This document shows positions 18,768 to 27,390 of a DNA stretch of 64,000 bases, piece after piece. Each line of letters begins with the position of its first letter. Positions within the stretch are counted from its first letter, which is position 1. This stretch comes from Hyphomicrobiales bacterium (lineage in GTDB: Bacteria > Pseudomonadota > Alphaproteobacteria > Rhizobiales > Rhizobiaceae). A program made the translations under genes and the position numbers. The stretch covers positions 408,645 through 472,644 of the forward strand of contig UCLB01000007.1 of NCBI GenBank assembly GCA_900473205.1, in the 5' to 3' direction. The notes below the pieces were generated by a model. That model ran no database searches. It was not told where the DNA came from and saw only the letters and a list, made by a program, of their open reading frames with translations.

Positions 18768-20876
18768 ATGCGCATAAAGTACCTCGTCTTTGGCCTCATC
18801 CTTTCCATCGCGTTGCCAGTCTACGCTCAGGAACCCGCCGCGCCGCCAACGCTGGAGCCGGTGCCGAGCCAGGCTCAGGCCGCCAATCTCAGCGCGCAGT
18901 TTCTGGAACGATATGCCTACAAGCCGGTGGCGCTTGATGATGCTCTTTCCGTCAAGGTCATGAACAAGTTCATCAAATCGCTGGACCCGGATCGCATGCT
19001 GTTCATGCAGGCCGATATCGACCAGTTCATGAAGGACAGCAAAAATATCGATGATGCCATCGCCAGTGAGGATCTGGAGATTCCGTTTTCGATCTTCAAC
19101 AAATATACACAGCGCGTCGTGGAGCGCATGACCTATGCGCGCAGCCTGCTCAGCCAGGGCTTCGATTTTACGGTCAATGAAGATTTCCCGATTTCTCGTG
19201 AAGACGCGCCGTGGGCGCAATCCGAACAGCAGAGCCACGAGCTTTGGCGCAAGCGCGTCAAGAACGACTGGCTGCGTTTGAAACTGGCGGGTCAGGCGGA
19301 TGCGGCCATCCGCGATACGCTCGACAAGCGTTACAAGAACATCCTGGACCGCGTTTATCCTTATAAGAGCGACGATGTGTTCCAGTCCTTCATGGCCGCC
19401 TATACGACGGCGGTAGATCCGCATACGGATTATTTCGGCGTTTCCGCATCGGCGGAATTCGATATTTCCATGAAGCTGTCCTTGGTTGGCATTGGTGCCG
19501 TTCTGCAGGAGCGGGATGGTTACACCACCATTCGTGAGCTGGTGGCGGGTGGCCCGGCGCAACTGTCCGGCAAACTGGCCATCGGTGATCGCATCATCGG
19601 CGTCGGTCAGGGTGAAGACGGCGCCATCAAGGAAGTGGTCGGCACCCGTCTCGATGAGGTGGTGCAACTGATCCGTGGTGCGACGGGCTCCGTAGTACGG
19701 CTCGACATTCTGCCTGCCGAAACCGGCGACAGTGCAGGCCACCGTGTCATCAGCCTCGTGCGTGATAAGGTCAGCCTTGAAAAACAGGCCGCGAAGAAGA
19801 CCATTCTCCCGATCAAGGACGGTGATGTCACACACCAGATCGGTGTCATCACGCTGCCGACTTTCTATGAGGATTTCGAGGCGCGTCGCAACGGCGACAA
19901 GAACTATAGAAGCGCCAGCCGCGATGTCGCCAAACTGCTGGGCGAGTTGAAGCAGGACAACGTCGATGGCGTTCTGATCGATCTGCGCGACAATGGTGGT
20001 GGATCGCTGGCTGAGGCGATTGAACTGACTGGCCTGTTCATCGGCAAGGGTCCTGTCGTGCAGCAGCGCGATGCACAGGGCACGATCAAGGTCGAAAGCG
20101 ACGATCTTTCCTCAGCGGTCTGGAAAGGCCCGCTTGGCGTGCTGATCAATCGCGGCTCGGCCTCGGCCTCTGAGATTTTCGCCGCAGCGATCCAGGATTA
20201 CGGTCGCGGCGTGATCGTGGGCGAACCGAGCTTTGGCAAGGGAACGGTGCAGACTGTTGTTGACCTCGACCGTGCCGCAGGAAACAACAAGCCGCAGCTG
20301 GGCCAGCTGAAGCTGACGATCGCGCAGTTCTTCCGCGTGGATGGCGGCACGACGCAGCTGCGTGGCGTAACGCCTGATCTGCCGCTGCCGGGCTTTTCCG
20401 ATCCCAAGGTTCTGGGCGAGGCAAGCTATGACAACGCCTTGCCATGGACCCAGATCAAGCCAGCGAAATACGCTACTGAAGGCAATATCACGGCATTGGT
20501 TCCGCAGCTGAAAAGCCGCCATGACGCCCGCATCAAGGATGATCGCGATTATAAGCGCTTTGTCGAAGATGTGGCTGACCTGAAGGCTCAGCGCGAAAAG
20601 CGCACCATTTCTCTCAACGAAGAAGAGCGCCGCAAGGAAATGGCCGCCACGGCAGCCCGCCTCAAGGCGCGTCAGCAGGCTGGTGATGGAACGGTGCCGG
20701 AACAGGACGATGGTCTGCAAGCCAATGAACGCAGCTTGAGCGCCAATATCGCCATTGAAAACGCGCGCAAGAATGCAAAGGACGTTCTGCAAAACGAAGC
20801 CGCAGCCATCATTGGCGATGTGGTAGATTTGACGTCCAATGGTGCCAAGCGCCAAACGCAGAAGGTCGTGCAGTAA
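18768..20876 (+). CDS. prc: carboxy-terminal processing protease Prc (tail-specific protease)
   Basis: This 702-residue periplasmic S41 protease trims and degrades envelope proteins from their C-termini. The signal peptide is residues 1-20. An N-terminal TSP domain follows, then a PDZ domain at about 240-320 (VGIGAVLQERDGYTTIRELVAGGPA). The S41 core has LIDLRDNGGGS at about 404-413, and the Ser/Lys dyad is in NRGSASASEIFAA and EPSFGKGTVQT (probably Ser466 and Lys491 by comparison with E. coli Prc). A DUF3340-type C-terminal segment completes the long Prc form, as distinct from the short CtpA form. AGGA lies 8 bases before the ATG. A strong terminator follows. Confidence 0.94.
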   Translation: MRIKYLVFGLILSIALPVYAQEPAAPPTLEPVPSQAQAANLSAQFLERYAYKPVALDDALSVKVMNKFIKSLDPDRMLFMQADIDQFMKDSKNIDDAIASEDLEIPFSIFNKYTQRVVERMTYARSLLSQGFDFTVNEDFPISREDAPWAQSEQQSHELWRKRVKNDWLRLKLAGQADAAIRDTLDKRYKNILDRVYPYKSDDVFQSFMAAYTTAVDPHTDYFGVSASAEFDISMKLSLVGIGAVLQERDGYTTIRELVAGGPAQLSGKLAIGDRIIGVGQGEDGAIKEVVGTRLDEVVQLIRGATGSVVRLDILPAETGDSAGHRVISLVRDKVSLEKQAAKKTILPIKDGDVTHQIGVITLPTFYEDFEARRNGDKNYRSASRDVAKLLGELKQDNVDGVLIDLRDNGGGSLAEAIELTGLFIGKGPVVQQRDAQGTIKVESDDLSSAVWKGPLGVLINRGSASASEIFAAAIQDYGRGVIVGEPSFGKGTVQTVVDLDRAAGNNKPQLGQLKLTIAQFFRVDGGTTQLRGVTPDLPLPGFSDPKVLGEASYDNALPWTQIKPAKYATEGNITALVPQLKSRHDARIKDDRDYKRFVEDVADLKAQREKRTISLNEEERRKEMAATAARLKARQQAGDGTVPEQDDGLQANERSLSANIAIENARKNAKDVLQNEAAAIIGDVVDLTSNGAKRQTQKVVQ

Positions 20877-20908
20877 CGAGCTTCTACACGCATCTTGTAT
20901 CGGTCTTC

Positions 20909-20947
20909 AAAACACCTGCGACACATGTTCGCGGGTGTTTTGTTTTT
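20909..20947 (+). terminator. intrinsic terminator after prc
   Basis: A 13-bp stem (20909-20921 with 20929-20941, one G-U pair) and a 7-base loop are followed by GTTTTT. It lies 32 bases after the prc stop and between convergent genes. Confidence 0.85.
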
Positions 20948-20998
20948 CACTGACCGAGGCTCGTATCCGTCAGCTTTCGGCAGACTGTGGAAACCTGC

Positions 20999-23281
20999 TC
21001 AGGCCCGCTCGACCCTCACTGGCACGGATTTGGCGGCAGGCGTTTTGCTTTCTTCCGCATATTGCCACAGCGGAATAAGCGCATTGCATTCCGGGTAATA
21101 GGCGGCGCAACTTCCGGATGGGATGTCGTAGTCGATGACCTGAAAGTCGGTCATCGTGCGCAAAATTCCGTCATCGACGGCCGTCGTCATCCGTGCAAGC
21201 CCATCCTTTTCGATGCCCAGTCGAATGCGGTCATCGGTATTCATCATCACGATCATCCGGGATTTGTGGATGCCGCGCAGGCGGTCGTCGTAGCCATAGA
21301 CCGTGGTGTTGAACTGATCGTTCGACCGCAGGGTGATGAGGCGCAGAATGTCGTGATCGTGACTGGCCGCGAAGCTGGAACAGAGCGATTTCGGCAGTCT
21401 GAAATTCGCCTTGCCCGTCTCCGTTTCCCACTCCCGGTGTCTTGCCGCCACGGGGCGGGGGAAGCCCCCAGGCGTGTCCAGTCTGGCGTTGAAGTCTTTG
21501 AACGGTTCGGGATAGGTCGCCTCTATTGCGTCTCGCACCAGAGCATAATTGTTGACCCACTCTTCCCATGGCACTTTGGGATTAGGGGTGAGGGTGCTTT
21601 TTGCAATTTCGGCCACGATCCGCGGTTCGGAAAGCAGGGCCTCGTGCGCGGGCTTGTATTTCCCGCGTGAGGCGTGAACGCAGGTGGTCGAATCCTCCAT
21701 GGTGACGATCTGCGGGCCGGACAGCTGCTCGTCGATTTCGGAGCGCACCAGCGTCGGCAGAATATAGGTTGTCTTCGCCACCACCAGATGGCTGCGGTTG
21801 AGCTTCGTCGCGATCTGGACGGAGAGGTCCATCTCCCGCCACGTCCGCTCCATCAATTCGCGCTCGGGAATGGCGCGCACGAAATTGCCGCCAAGGCTGA
21901 TAAAGGCTTTGACCGACCCGTTGACGATGCCTTCGCAAGCCTCGACCGTGTTCAGCCCGTCTTCTCTGGGAGGCTCAAAACCGTACTGCTCGGCAAGATG
22001 ATCGAGCGGCACCAGCTTGGTCTTTTCGGAAATGCCGACCGTTCTCTGGCCCTGTACATTCGAGTGGCCGCGCACGGGACAGATGCCCGCACCCGGCTTG
22101 CCGATATTGCCGCGCATCAGCAAAAGGTTGATCAGCATCTGCACATTGCTGACGCCGTAGCGGTGCTGGGTCAGGCCCATGCCATAGATGGCAATGACGG
22201 CATTGGCTTTCGCATAGGTCTTCGCCGCAGCCTCAATGGATGCGTAGCTCAGGCCTGAGACTTGCAGGATTTCGGTCCAGTCCGCTGCGCGAACCCGTTC
22301 CTCGAACTCTTCGAAACCGTGGGTGTGGCGTTCGATGAATTCGACATCCAGAACGCGGCTGTTACCCCGCGCCTTGGCTTCATCGTCCCATGTAAACAGC
22401 AGTTTCGCCATGCCCATCATGACAGCAATGTCACCACCGGCGCTGACTTGATAATATTGCGTGGCGATTTGCGTCGGCTTGTTGGTGGCCATCTGCACGG
22501 GGCTCTGCGGATTGACGAATTCCTGCCAACCCCGCTCTTTCAGCGGATTGAACACGATAACCGGCGCGCCCCGCTCTCGCACTTCCTGAAGGCTGTGCAG
22601 CAATCGCGGCGCGTTGGTGCCGACATTCTGCCCGAAGGACAAGATGCAGTCGGTGTGGTCGTAATCTTCCAGAAGAATGGTCCCGACCGGCGTGCCAATG
22701 CTTTGCGGCAAAGCGACCGATGTCGTCTCGTGGCACATGTTGGAACTGTCGGGCAGATTGTTGTTACCATAGAGCCGCGCCAGCAACTGATACATGTAGG
22801 ATGTTTCGAGTGACGCGCGGCCGGAGGCATAAAACACCACCGAGGCGGGGTCGTAACCTTTCAGCTTCTGGCCGATATCGGCAAAGGCTTCCGGCCAGCT
22901 GACCTCGACATATTTATCGCTTGCCATATCGTAGCGCATGGGGTGGGTCAGGCGGCCCTGATTTTCCAGATCGTAATCCGGCCAGTTGAGAAGCTCACGA
23001 ACCGTATGGCGCGAGAAGAACTCAGGCGTCGTGCGCTTGGCGGTCAAATCCCAGAAGGTCGCTTTGGCTCCGTTTTCGCAGAACTCGCCCAGATGCGGCT
23101 TTCCCGGCTTGGCCCATGCGCAGCTGGTGCACATGTAGCCGCCCCGCTTGTTGTGGTCTTTCAGAAGCCCCGGCGCGGTGCGGATCGCGCGTTGCTGAAT
23201 GGCATCCGCGAAGACAGATTTGAGGGAACCCCACCCGCCTGTCGGCATCGTATATTGCTTGTATTTGACTTTACGGTCCAT
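20999..23281 (-). CDS. molybdopterin oxidoreductase, FdhF/YdeP family
   Basis: The 760-residue protein belongs to the molybdopterin oxidoreductase superfamily, in the branch of E. coli YdeP. It has the Cys motif CTSCAWAKPGKPHLGEFC near residues 50-67. The Mo-bis-MGD-binding core contains YQLLARLYGNNNLPDSSNMCHE (about 164-185), RGNIGKPGAGICPVRGHSNVQG and the C-terminal dinucleotide-binding barrel with RLITLRSNDQFNTTVYGYDDRLRG. YdeP is linked to acid resistance and the physiological substrate is unknown; it should not be called a formate dehydrogenase on sequence alone. The ATG at 23281 has GAGGTGG 5 bases upstream and gives the family length. No fdhD or other subunit is adjacent. Confidence 0.85.
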   Translation of the reverse strand: MDRKVKYKQYTMPTGGWGSLKSVFADAIQQRAIRTAPGLLKDHNKRGGYMCTSCAWAKPGKPHLGEFCENGAKATFWDLTAKRTTPEFFSRHTVRELLNWPDYDLENQGRLTHPMRYDMASDKYVEVSWPEAFADIGQKLKGYDPASVVFYASGRASLETSYMYQLLARLYGNNNLPDSSNMCHETTSVALPQSIGTPVGTILLEDYDHTDCILSFGQNVGTNAPRLLHSLQEVRERGAPVIVFNPLKERGWQEFVNPQSPVQMATNKPTQIATQYYQVSAGGDIAVMMGMAKLLFTWDDEAKARGNSRVLDVEFIERHTHGFEEFEERVRAADWTEILQVSGLSYASIEAAAKTYAKANAVIAIYGMGLTQHRYGVSNVQMLINLLLMRGNIGKPGAGICPVRGHSNVQGQRTVGISEKTKLVPLDHLAEQYGFEPPREDGLNTVEACEGIVNGSVKAFISLGGNFVRAIPERELMERTWREMDLSVQIATKLNRSHLVVAKTTYILPTLVRSEIDEQLSGPQIVTMEDSTTCVHASRGKYKPAHEALLSEPRIVAEIAKSTLTPNPKVPWEEWVNNYALVRDAIEATYPEPFKDFNARLDTPGGFPRPVAARHREWETETGKANFRLPKSLCSSFAASHDHDILRLITLRSNDQFNTTVYGYDDRLRGIHKSRMIVMMNTDDRIRLGIEKDGLARMTTAVDDGILRTMTDFQVIDYDIPSGSCAAYYPECNALIPLWQYAEESKTPAAKSVPVRVERA

Positions 23282-23472
23282 GGCGTCCACCTCATGCATG
23301 TCATGCACAGCGAACAACCCAACAGCATGTTGGTTCCACCTTGGAACACTTGGCCCATCAACCAATTGATCACAGTGCCGTTAGGCCCGCGAACAAAGCT
23401 GAAAACGCATCTGATGTCCTTTGAAAAAGCGGATCATCTCCTGCTCGTCTCAACAAGAAACATGAGGCAGCT

Positions 23473-24552
23473 TCAGGGTGCCGTGGGTTTCAAAAGCGGC
23501 AGCAACTGGTCACCCTGCCGCCTTATTTCCTGAAGATAGGGCGTGTCGGAAAGCACGAAGTGGGTGATGCCCAGCTCCTCATATTTGCGCAGCGATCTCG
23601 CTACGTCTTCGGCTGAGCCGACAAGCCATGTCGTTCCCGCGCCACCGCCGCCATATTTGCCCGGTGCGGTATAGAGATTGTCATCCAGCACATCGCCCCG
23701 GCTGGTCAGGTCCAGAAGGCGCTTCTGACCGACGGCTATCCCTTCGCGGTGATCCTGCCAGTTTCCAGCCGCACCCTCGGCCATTTTGACGACCTTGGCT
23801 TCCGCATCCGCCCAGGCCTGTTCAGTCGTGTCGCGCACAAGGGTCGTTATCCGCAAGCCGAATTCCAGCGGTGGGAGATCGCGGTCGAGCGTCTTGCTCA
23901 GCCCCTTCAGCCGCGCGATCCGCTCGCGCACGCCGTCCAGCGGCTCACCCCAGAAAAGCTGGACATCCGCTTCTGTGGCCGCCACATGTTCAGCGGCTTC
24001 GGAAGCACCGCCGAAATAGAATTTCGGATGCCGTCGCGCACCTCTGGCCACCAGTCGCGGCTCGACCGTGGAGCCTGCAACCTGAAAATGCTCGCCACGG
24101 AAGGTCACGTCCTCTTCCGTCCACAGTCTTCGGACCAGACGCATGAATTCCTTGGTGCGCGCATAACGATGGGCCTGATCACCCTCCTCGTCGCCATAGG
24201 CGGCCAGATTGTCCAGCCCGGAGACGACATTGACGCGCACGCGACCGCCGCTTAGATAATCGAGCGTGGCAGCGGATGACGCAAAATTCGCCGGCTTCCA
24301 GTAGCCCGGACGCACCGCGATCAGCGGCTCGAAAGTCTGGGTGCGGGCAACCAGCGCTGTTGCAAGGGTAAATGTGTCAGGTCGCCCCCAGCCGGTGCCG
24401 ATCAGTGCGCCTCTCCAGCCATGGTCTTCCAGCGCCTTGGCCTGCGTTGTCAGCGTATCCAGACTGTTATGGTCGGCGTCTGCCACATCGCCGCGATGTC
24501 CGGCTTTGACGTCGTTGGGAATATACCAGAGAAACTCGGAATGACTGCTCAT
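23473..24552 (-). CDS. FMN-dependent LLM-class monooxygenase, alkanesulfonate type
   Basis: The 359-residue protein is a bacterial luciferase-like (LLM) flavin monooxygenase closely patterned on SsuD. It begins EFLWYIPND, has RPGYWKPANFASSAATLDYLSGGRV around residue 80-104, then VNVVSGLDN and EFMRLVRRLWTEEDVTFRGEHF, and a C-terminal GTTWLVGSAEDVARSLRKYEELGI. SsuD uses reduced FMN and oxygen to release sulfite from alkanesulfonates. Here the gene is the last of a five-gene minus-strand operon with an SsuACB-type ABC transporter; its ATG overlaps the dehydrogenase stop. Substrate is probably a sulfonate or related organosulfur compound, but this is inference. No flavin reductase gene is present. 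Confidence 0.86.
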   Translation of the reverse strand: MSSHSEFLWYIPNDVKAGHRGDVADADHNSLDTLTTQAKALEDHGWRGALIGTGWGRPDTFTLATALVARTQTFEPLIAVRPGYWKPANFASSAATLDYLSGGRVRVNVVSGLDNLAAYGDEEGDQAHRYARTKEFMRLVRRLWTEEDVTFRGEHFQVAGSTVEPRLVARGARRHPKFYFGGASEAAEHVAATEADVQLFWGEPLDGVRERIARLKGLSKTLDRDLPPLEFGLRITTLVRDTTEQAWADAEAKVVKMAEGAAGNWQDHREGIAVGQKRLLDLTSRGDVLDDNLYTAPGKYGGGGAGTTWLVGSAEDVARSLRKYEELGITHFVLSDTPYLQEIRRQGDQLLPLLKPTAP

Positions 24553-25559
24553 GATTGCTCCGTGATCTGATTTCGAAGCTTGCCCTCATCGAGCAGGAGC
24601 CTAACGGTCTTTGCCGCATTGCGGCGCATCTCGATGGCCGCATGGTCAGAATAAAAGGCGTTGTGCGGGGTAATCACCAACCGCCCTGCAAGCCAGTCGG
24701 CGCGTTCGCGCCATGCCGAAAGCAGCGGATGCTCAAGCGGTGGCTCCTGCACCAGCGTATCGATGGCCGCTGCCGCAACATGCCCGCTCTTCAGCGCGGC
24801 CTCCAGCGCATCCAGATCATCCAGCAATTCGCCGCGCGCGGTGTTGACGATCATGACGCCCGGTTTCAGACAGGCAAGACCGTCAGCGTCCAGCAGGCCC
24901 CGCGTCTGCGCATTGGCCGGGCAGTGCAGGGTCAGGATATCGGACTGGTCGAAAAGCTCGTCCAGCGTCTCGGTCCGTTCATAGCCAATGGCCTTTTCGT
25001 GTCCTGGCGGCTGGCCGGGATCATAGCCCAGAATACGAAAACCGAAGGGCTTCAGCCGGTTGACGACGGCGGTCCCGATCCGGCCAACGCCAACGACACC
25101 CACCGTGGCGCGGTTGGAGCGGGACAGGGGTTTTAAGCTATGCACCTGCCATCCGGATGAATAGCCACGGGCGCGGGCATCATGCTCCCAAAGCCGCCGA
25201 TGCAGCGAAAGGATCATTGCCACGGCGTGGTCTGCCACCTCTTCCGTGCCGTAATCCGGGTTGTTGGCGAAGGGGATGCCGGCGCTTAAAAGTGCTGCCA
25301 GATCGATCTTCTCGTAACCGACGCCGTAGCGCACCACGCCTTTGCACCGGGTCAGGTGCTTTATGCTCTGGGCTCCCAGCCGCGCGCCCCAGACCATAAG
25401 TGCATCGAGGCTTGCCAGACGGGCGGGATCGAACTTCGCCTCATCGGTCGTGGCGAAGAAGTCGATCTCGACGTCTGCGCCCAGCACCTCTGCTTCCAGA
25501 TCGGGTGCGCCGATCATGTGGTCGGTGATGCCCACCACATATGTCTTGTTTCCTGTCAT
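24549..25559 (-). CDS. D-2-hydroxyacid dehydrogenase, NAD-binding
   Basis: The 336-residue protein is a D-isomer 2-hydroxyacid dehydrogenase. The Rossmann motif is VGVVGVGRIGTAVVNRLKPFGF (about 152-173). The catalytic Arg lies in VNTARGELLDD, the Glu in the EPPLEHPL region, and His in ITPHNAFYSDHA. It most resembles the phosphoglycerate/glyoxylate reductase-like branch. It sits between the ABC permease gene and the monooxygenase gene with a 4-base overlap to the latter. A 2-hydroxyacid or 2-keto acid is therefore likely made from the imported compound. The exact substrate is unknown. Confidence 0.88.
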   Translation of the reverse strand: MTGNKTYVVGITDHMIGAPDLEAEVLGADVEIDFFATTDEAKFDPARLASLDALMVWGARLGAQSIKHLTRCKGVVRYGVGYEKIDLAALLSAGIPFANNPDYGTEEVADHAVAMILSLHRRLWEHDARARGYSSGWQVHSLKPLSRSNRATVGVVGVGRIGTAVVNRLKPFGFRILGYDPGQPPGHEKAIGYERTETLDELFDQSDILTLHCPANAQTRGLLDADGLACLKPGVMIVNTARGELLDDLDALEAALKSGHVAAAAIDTLVQEPPLEHPLLSAWRERADWLAGRLVITPHNAFYSDHAAIEMRRNAAKTVRLLLDEGKLRNQITEQS

Positions 25560-25578
25560 TTCTGCATGTCCCTGCGCG

Positions 25579-26484
25579 CTATCGCGTCATTCCCCATTTG
25601 GCCACGGTGCGCTGTTCCAGCTGGCGGAAGAGAACATTTTCGACCAGAAGGCCGAACAGGATGACCATGATCAGCCCGGCAAACACCCGGTCCGTATAAA
25701 GCTCGTTGCGGTTCTGAAAAATGTACCAGCCAAGCCCGCCCTTGCCGGATGACGCGCCGAACACCAGTTCGGCGGCAATCAGCGTGCGCCATGCAAAGGC
25801 CCAGCCAATCTTGAGGCCCGCAATGATGGAAGGCAGAGCGGCAGGCACAAGGATGATAAGTACATAGCGTAGGCCTTTCAGCCCGTAATTGCGCCCGCCC
25901 ATGCGTAAGGTTTCCGGCACGGCTGTAAAGCCGGTATACATGTTGAGCGCCAGCGGCCACAAAACCGAATGGATCAGCACGAAGACCAGACTTCCCTGAC
26001 CCAACCCGAACCAGAGCAGCGCCAAAGGTAAGAGCGCAATCGGTGGCAGCGGATTGAGCATGGATGTCAGCGTCGAGAGAAGATCGCGCCCGATCTGGGT
26101 GGAAACGGCAAGCGATGTCAGCACGAAAGCGAGAATGACACCGGCCAGATACCCCTTGATCAGCACGTTCAGCGAATTGATCGCCCGGTCGGGAATGACG
26201 CCGCTGGCGATGTCTTCGAACAGCGCCTTGATGGTTGCGGAAAAGGGCGGCAGCAGCAGCTCATTGCCCTGAAGTCTGGCCGCAACTTCCCACAGCAGCG
26301 CAAGACAGATGAGAATGACGCTTTTGCGGATCCACGCGTTTTGCCACAGCCGCTGATAAAGCGGCAGGGCCTTGTCGACCGTGGCTGCCGAAAGCGGTTC
26401 CAGCGGCAACTCATATTCGGGGCGGATCGGCGGTGTGGAGTGCGCGGTGGTGGCGACGTCGTCGCTGGTCAATGTCTCAGTCAT
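25579..26484 (-). CDS. ABC transporter permease, SsuC/TauC type
   Basis: The 301-residue inner-membrane protein has six or so helices and the EAA-type coupling loop region (RMGGRNYGLKGLRYVLIILVPAALPSIIAGLKIGWAFAWRTLIAAELV), which is diagnostic of nitrate/sulfonate/taurine permeases. A hydrophilic 45-residue N-terminal tail precedes TM1. The ATG at 26484 has GGAG 6 bases upstream and overlaps the end of the ATPase gene by 8 bases, indicating translational coupling. The neighbouring dehydrogenase start lies 19 bases downstream of the stop. Confidence 0.9.
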   Translation of the reverse strand: MTETLTSDDVATTAHSTPPIRPEYELPLEPLSAATVDKALPLYQRLWQNAWIRKSVILICLALLWEVAARLQGNELLLPPFSATIKALFEDIASGVIPDRAINSLNVLIKGYLAGVILAFVLTSLAVSTQIGRDLLSTLTSMLNPLPPIALLPLALLWFGLGQGSLVFVLIHSVLWPLALNMYTGFTAVPETLRMGGRNYGLKGLRYVLIILVPAALPSIIAGLKIGWAFAWRTLIAAELVFGASSGKGGLGWYIFQNRNELYTDRVFAGLIMVILFGLLVENVLFRQLEQRTVAKWGMTR

Positions 26485-27307
26485 GGCTGGCTCCATCGAC
26501 ACTGTCGGCCTCTTCGAACAGAAGACCGTGAATGCGGTTTGCGGCGGCCTGAAATTCCGGGCTGCCACCGCTTTTCAGGTCCCATTCGTGGCTGTTGATC
26601 TCCGCCCGCATCCGGCCTGGATGCGGCGACAGAAGCGCGATGCGGTTGCCGACGACCAGCGCCTCCTCGATGGAATGCGTCACGAAAAGCAGGGTGAAGC
26701 GCGCCTCTTCCCAAAGCGCCAGAAGCTCCTCCTGCATCTTGCGACGCGTCAGTGCGTCAAGAGCGGCAAAGGGCTCGTCCATCAGCAGAATGCGCGGCTC
26801 CATCGCCAGCGCGCGGGCAATCGCCACGCGTTGCTTCATGCCGCCGGACAAGGTGTTGGGATAGGCATCGGCAAAGCGGGTCAAGCCGACCTTTTCGATG
26901 TAATAATCGGCGCGTTCCGCCGCTTGCTTGCGGTTCAGCTTGCCGGAGATACGCACCGGAAAGGCGACATTTTCCCGCACCGTTTTCCACGGCGGCAACT
27001 GGTCGAATTCCTGAAAGACGACCACACGGTCGGGGCCGGGGCCTGTCACCGGCTTGCCATCCAGAACGATGCGGCCTTCACGCGGGGCAATGAAGCCGCC
27101 GACGGCTTTCAGCAGGGTGGATTTGCCGCAACCGGACGCGCCCAGCAGAATGAACCGGTCCGCCTCCCACACATCGAAACTGACATTTTGCGTGGCGCGA
27201 ACCACGCGTTCAGCGGTGCGATATTCCAGCGTGATGCCTTCGACCGAAAGAAGCGGTCGGGACGACGGTTCTTCTTGGCTGCGAAGCGGTGCGGTCATGC
27301 CATGCAT
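26477..27307 (-). CDS. ABC transporter ATP-binding protein, SsuB/TauB type
   Basis: The 276-residue ATPase has Walker A LLGASGCGKSTLLKAV (about 54-69), a Q-loop in VVFQEFDQLPPWKTV, the signature [15 protein letters not shown], Walker B RILLMDEPFAALDALTRR and a switch His in FVTHSIEEAL. The LPPWKTV segment after the Q-loop is typical of nitrate/sulfonate/taurine ATPases. No clear ribosome site marks the start; ATGs at 27307 and 27298 are both possible. A 17-bp hairpin separates it from the upstream binding-protein gene. Confidence 0.9.
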   Translation of the reverse strand: MHGMTAPLRSQEEPSSRPLLSVEGITLEYRTAERVVRATQNVSFDVWEADRFILLGASGCGKSTLLKAVGGFIAPREGRIVLDGKPVTGPGPDRVVVFQEFDQLPPWKTVRENVAFPVRISGKLNRKQAAERADYYIEKVGLTRFADAYPNTLSGGMKQRVAIARALAMEPRILLMDEPFAALDALTRRKMQEELLALWEEARFTLLFVTHSIEEALVVGNRIALLSPHPGRMRAEINSHEWDLKSGGSPEFQAAANRIHGLLFEEADSVDGASHD

Positions 27308-27328
27308 TGTCAATCCATCTGATCTTAA

Positions 27329-27368
27329 AGCCCATGACCGGCTTGCCGCGACAAGCCGGTCATGGGCT
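27329..27368 (-). promoter_or_regulatory. 17-bp intercistronic hairpin after the binding-protein gene
   Basis: A perfect 17-bp inverted repeat (27329-27345 with 27352-27368) with loop CCGCGA lies between the solute-binding-protein stop and the ATPase start. There is no T-run. Such hairpins commonly protect the abundant binding-protein message from 3' decay or partly attenuate downstream genes. Confidence 0.7.
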
Positions 27369-27390
27369 GTTTCAAGTGGGACGGGCGTTA

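Noticed and set aside
20999..23281. Formate dehydrogenase catalytic subunit
   Set aside because: The protein follows the YdeP-type branch, lacks neighbouring fdh subunits, and the family substrate is unknown, so the narrower label is not supported.
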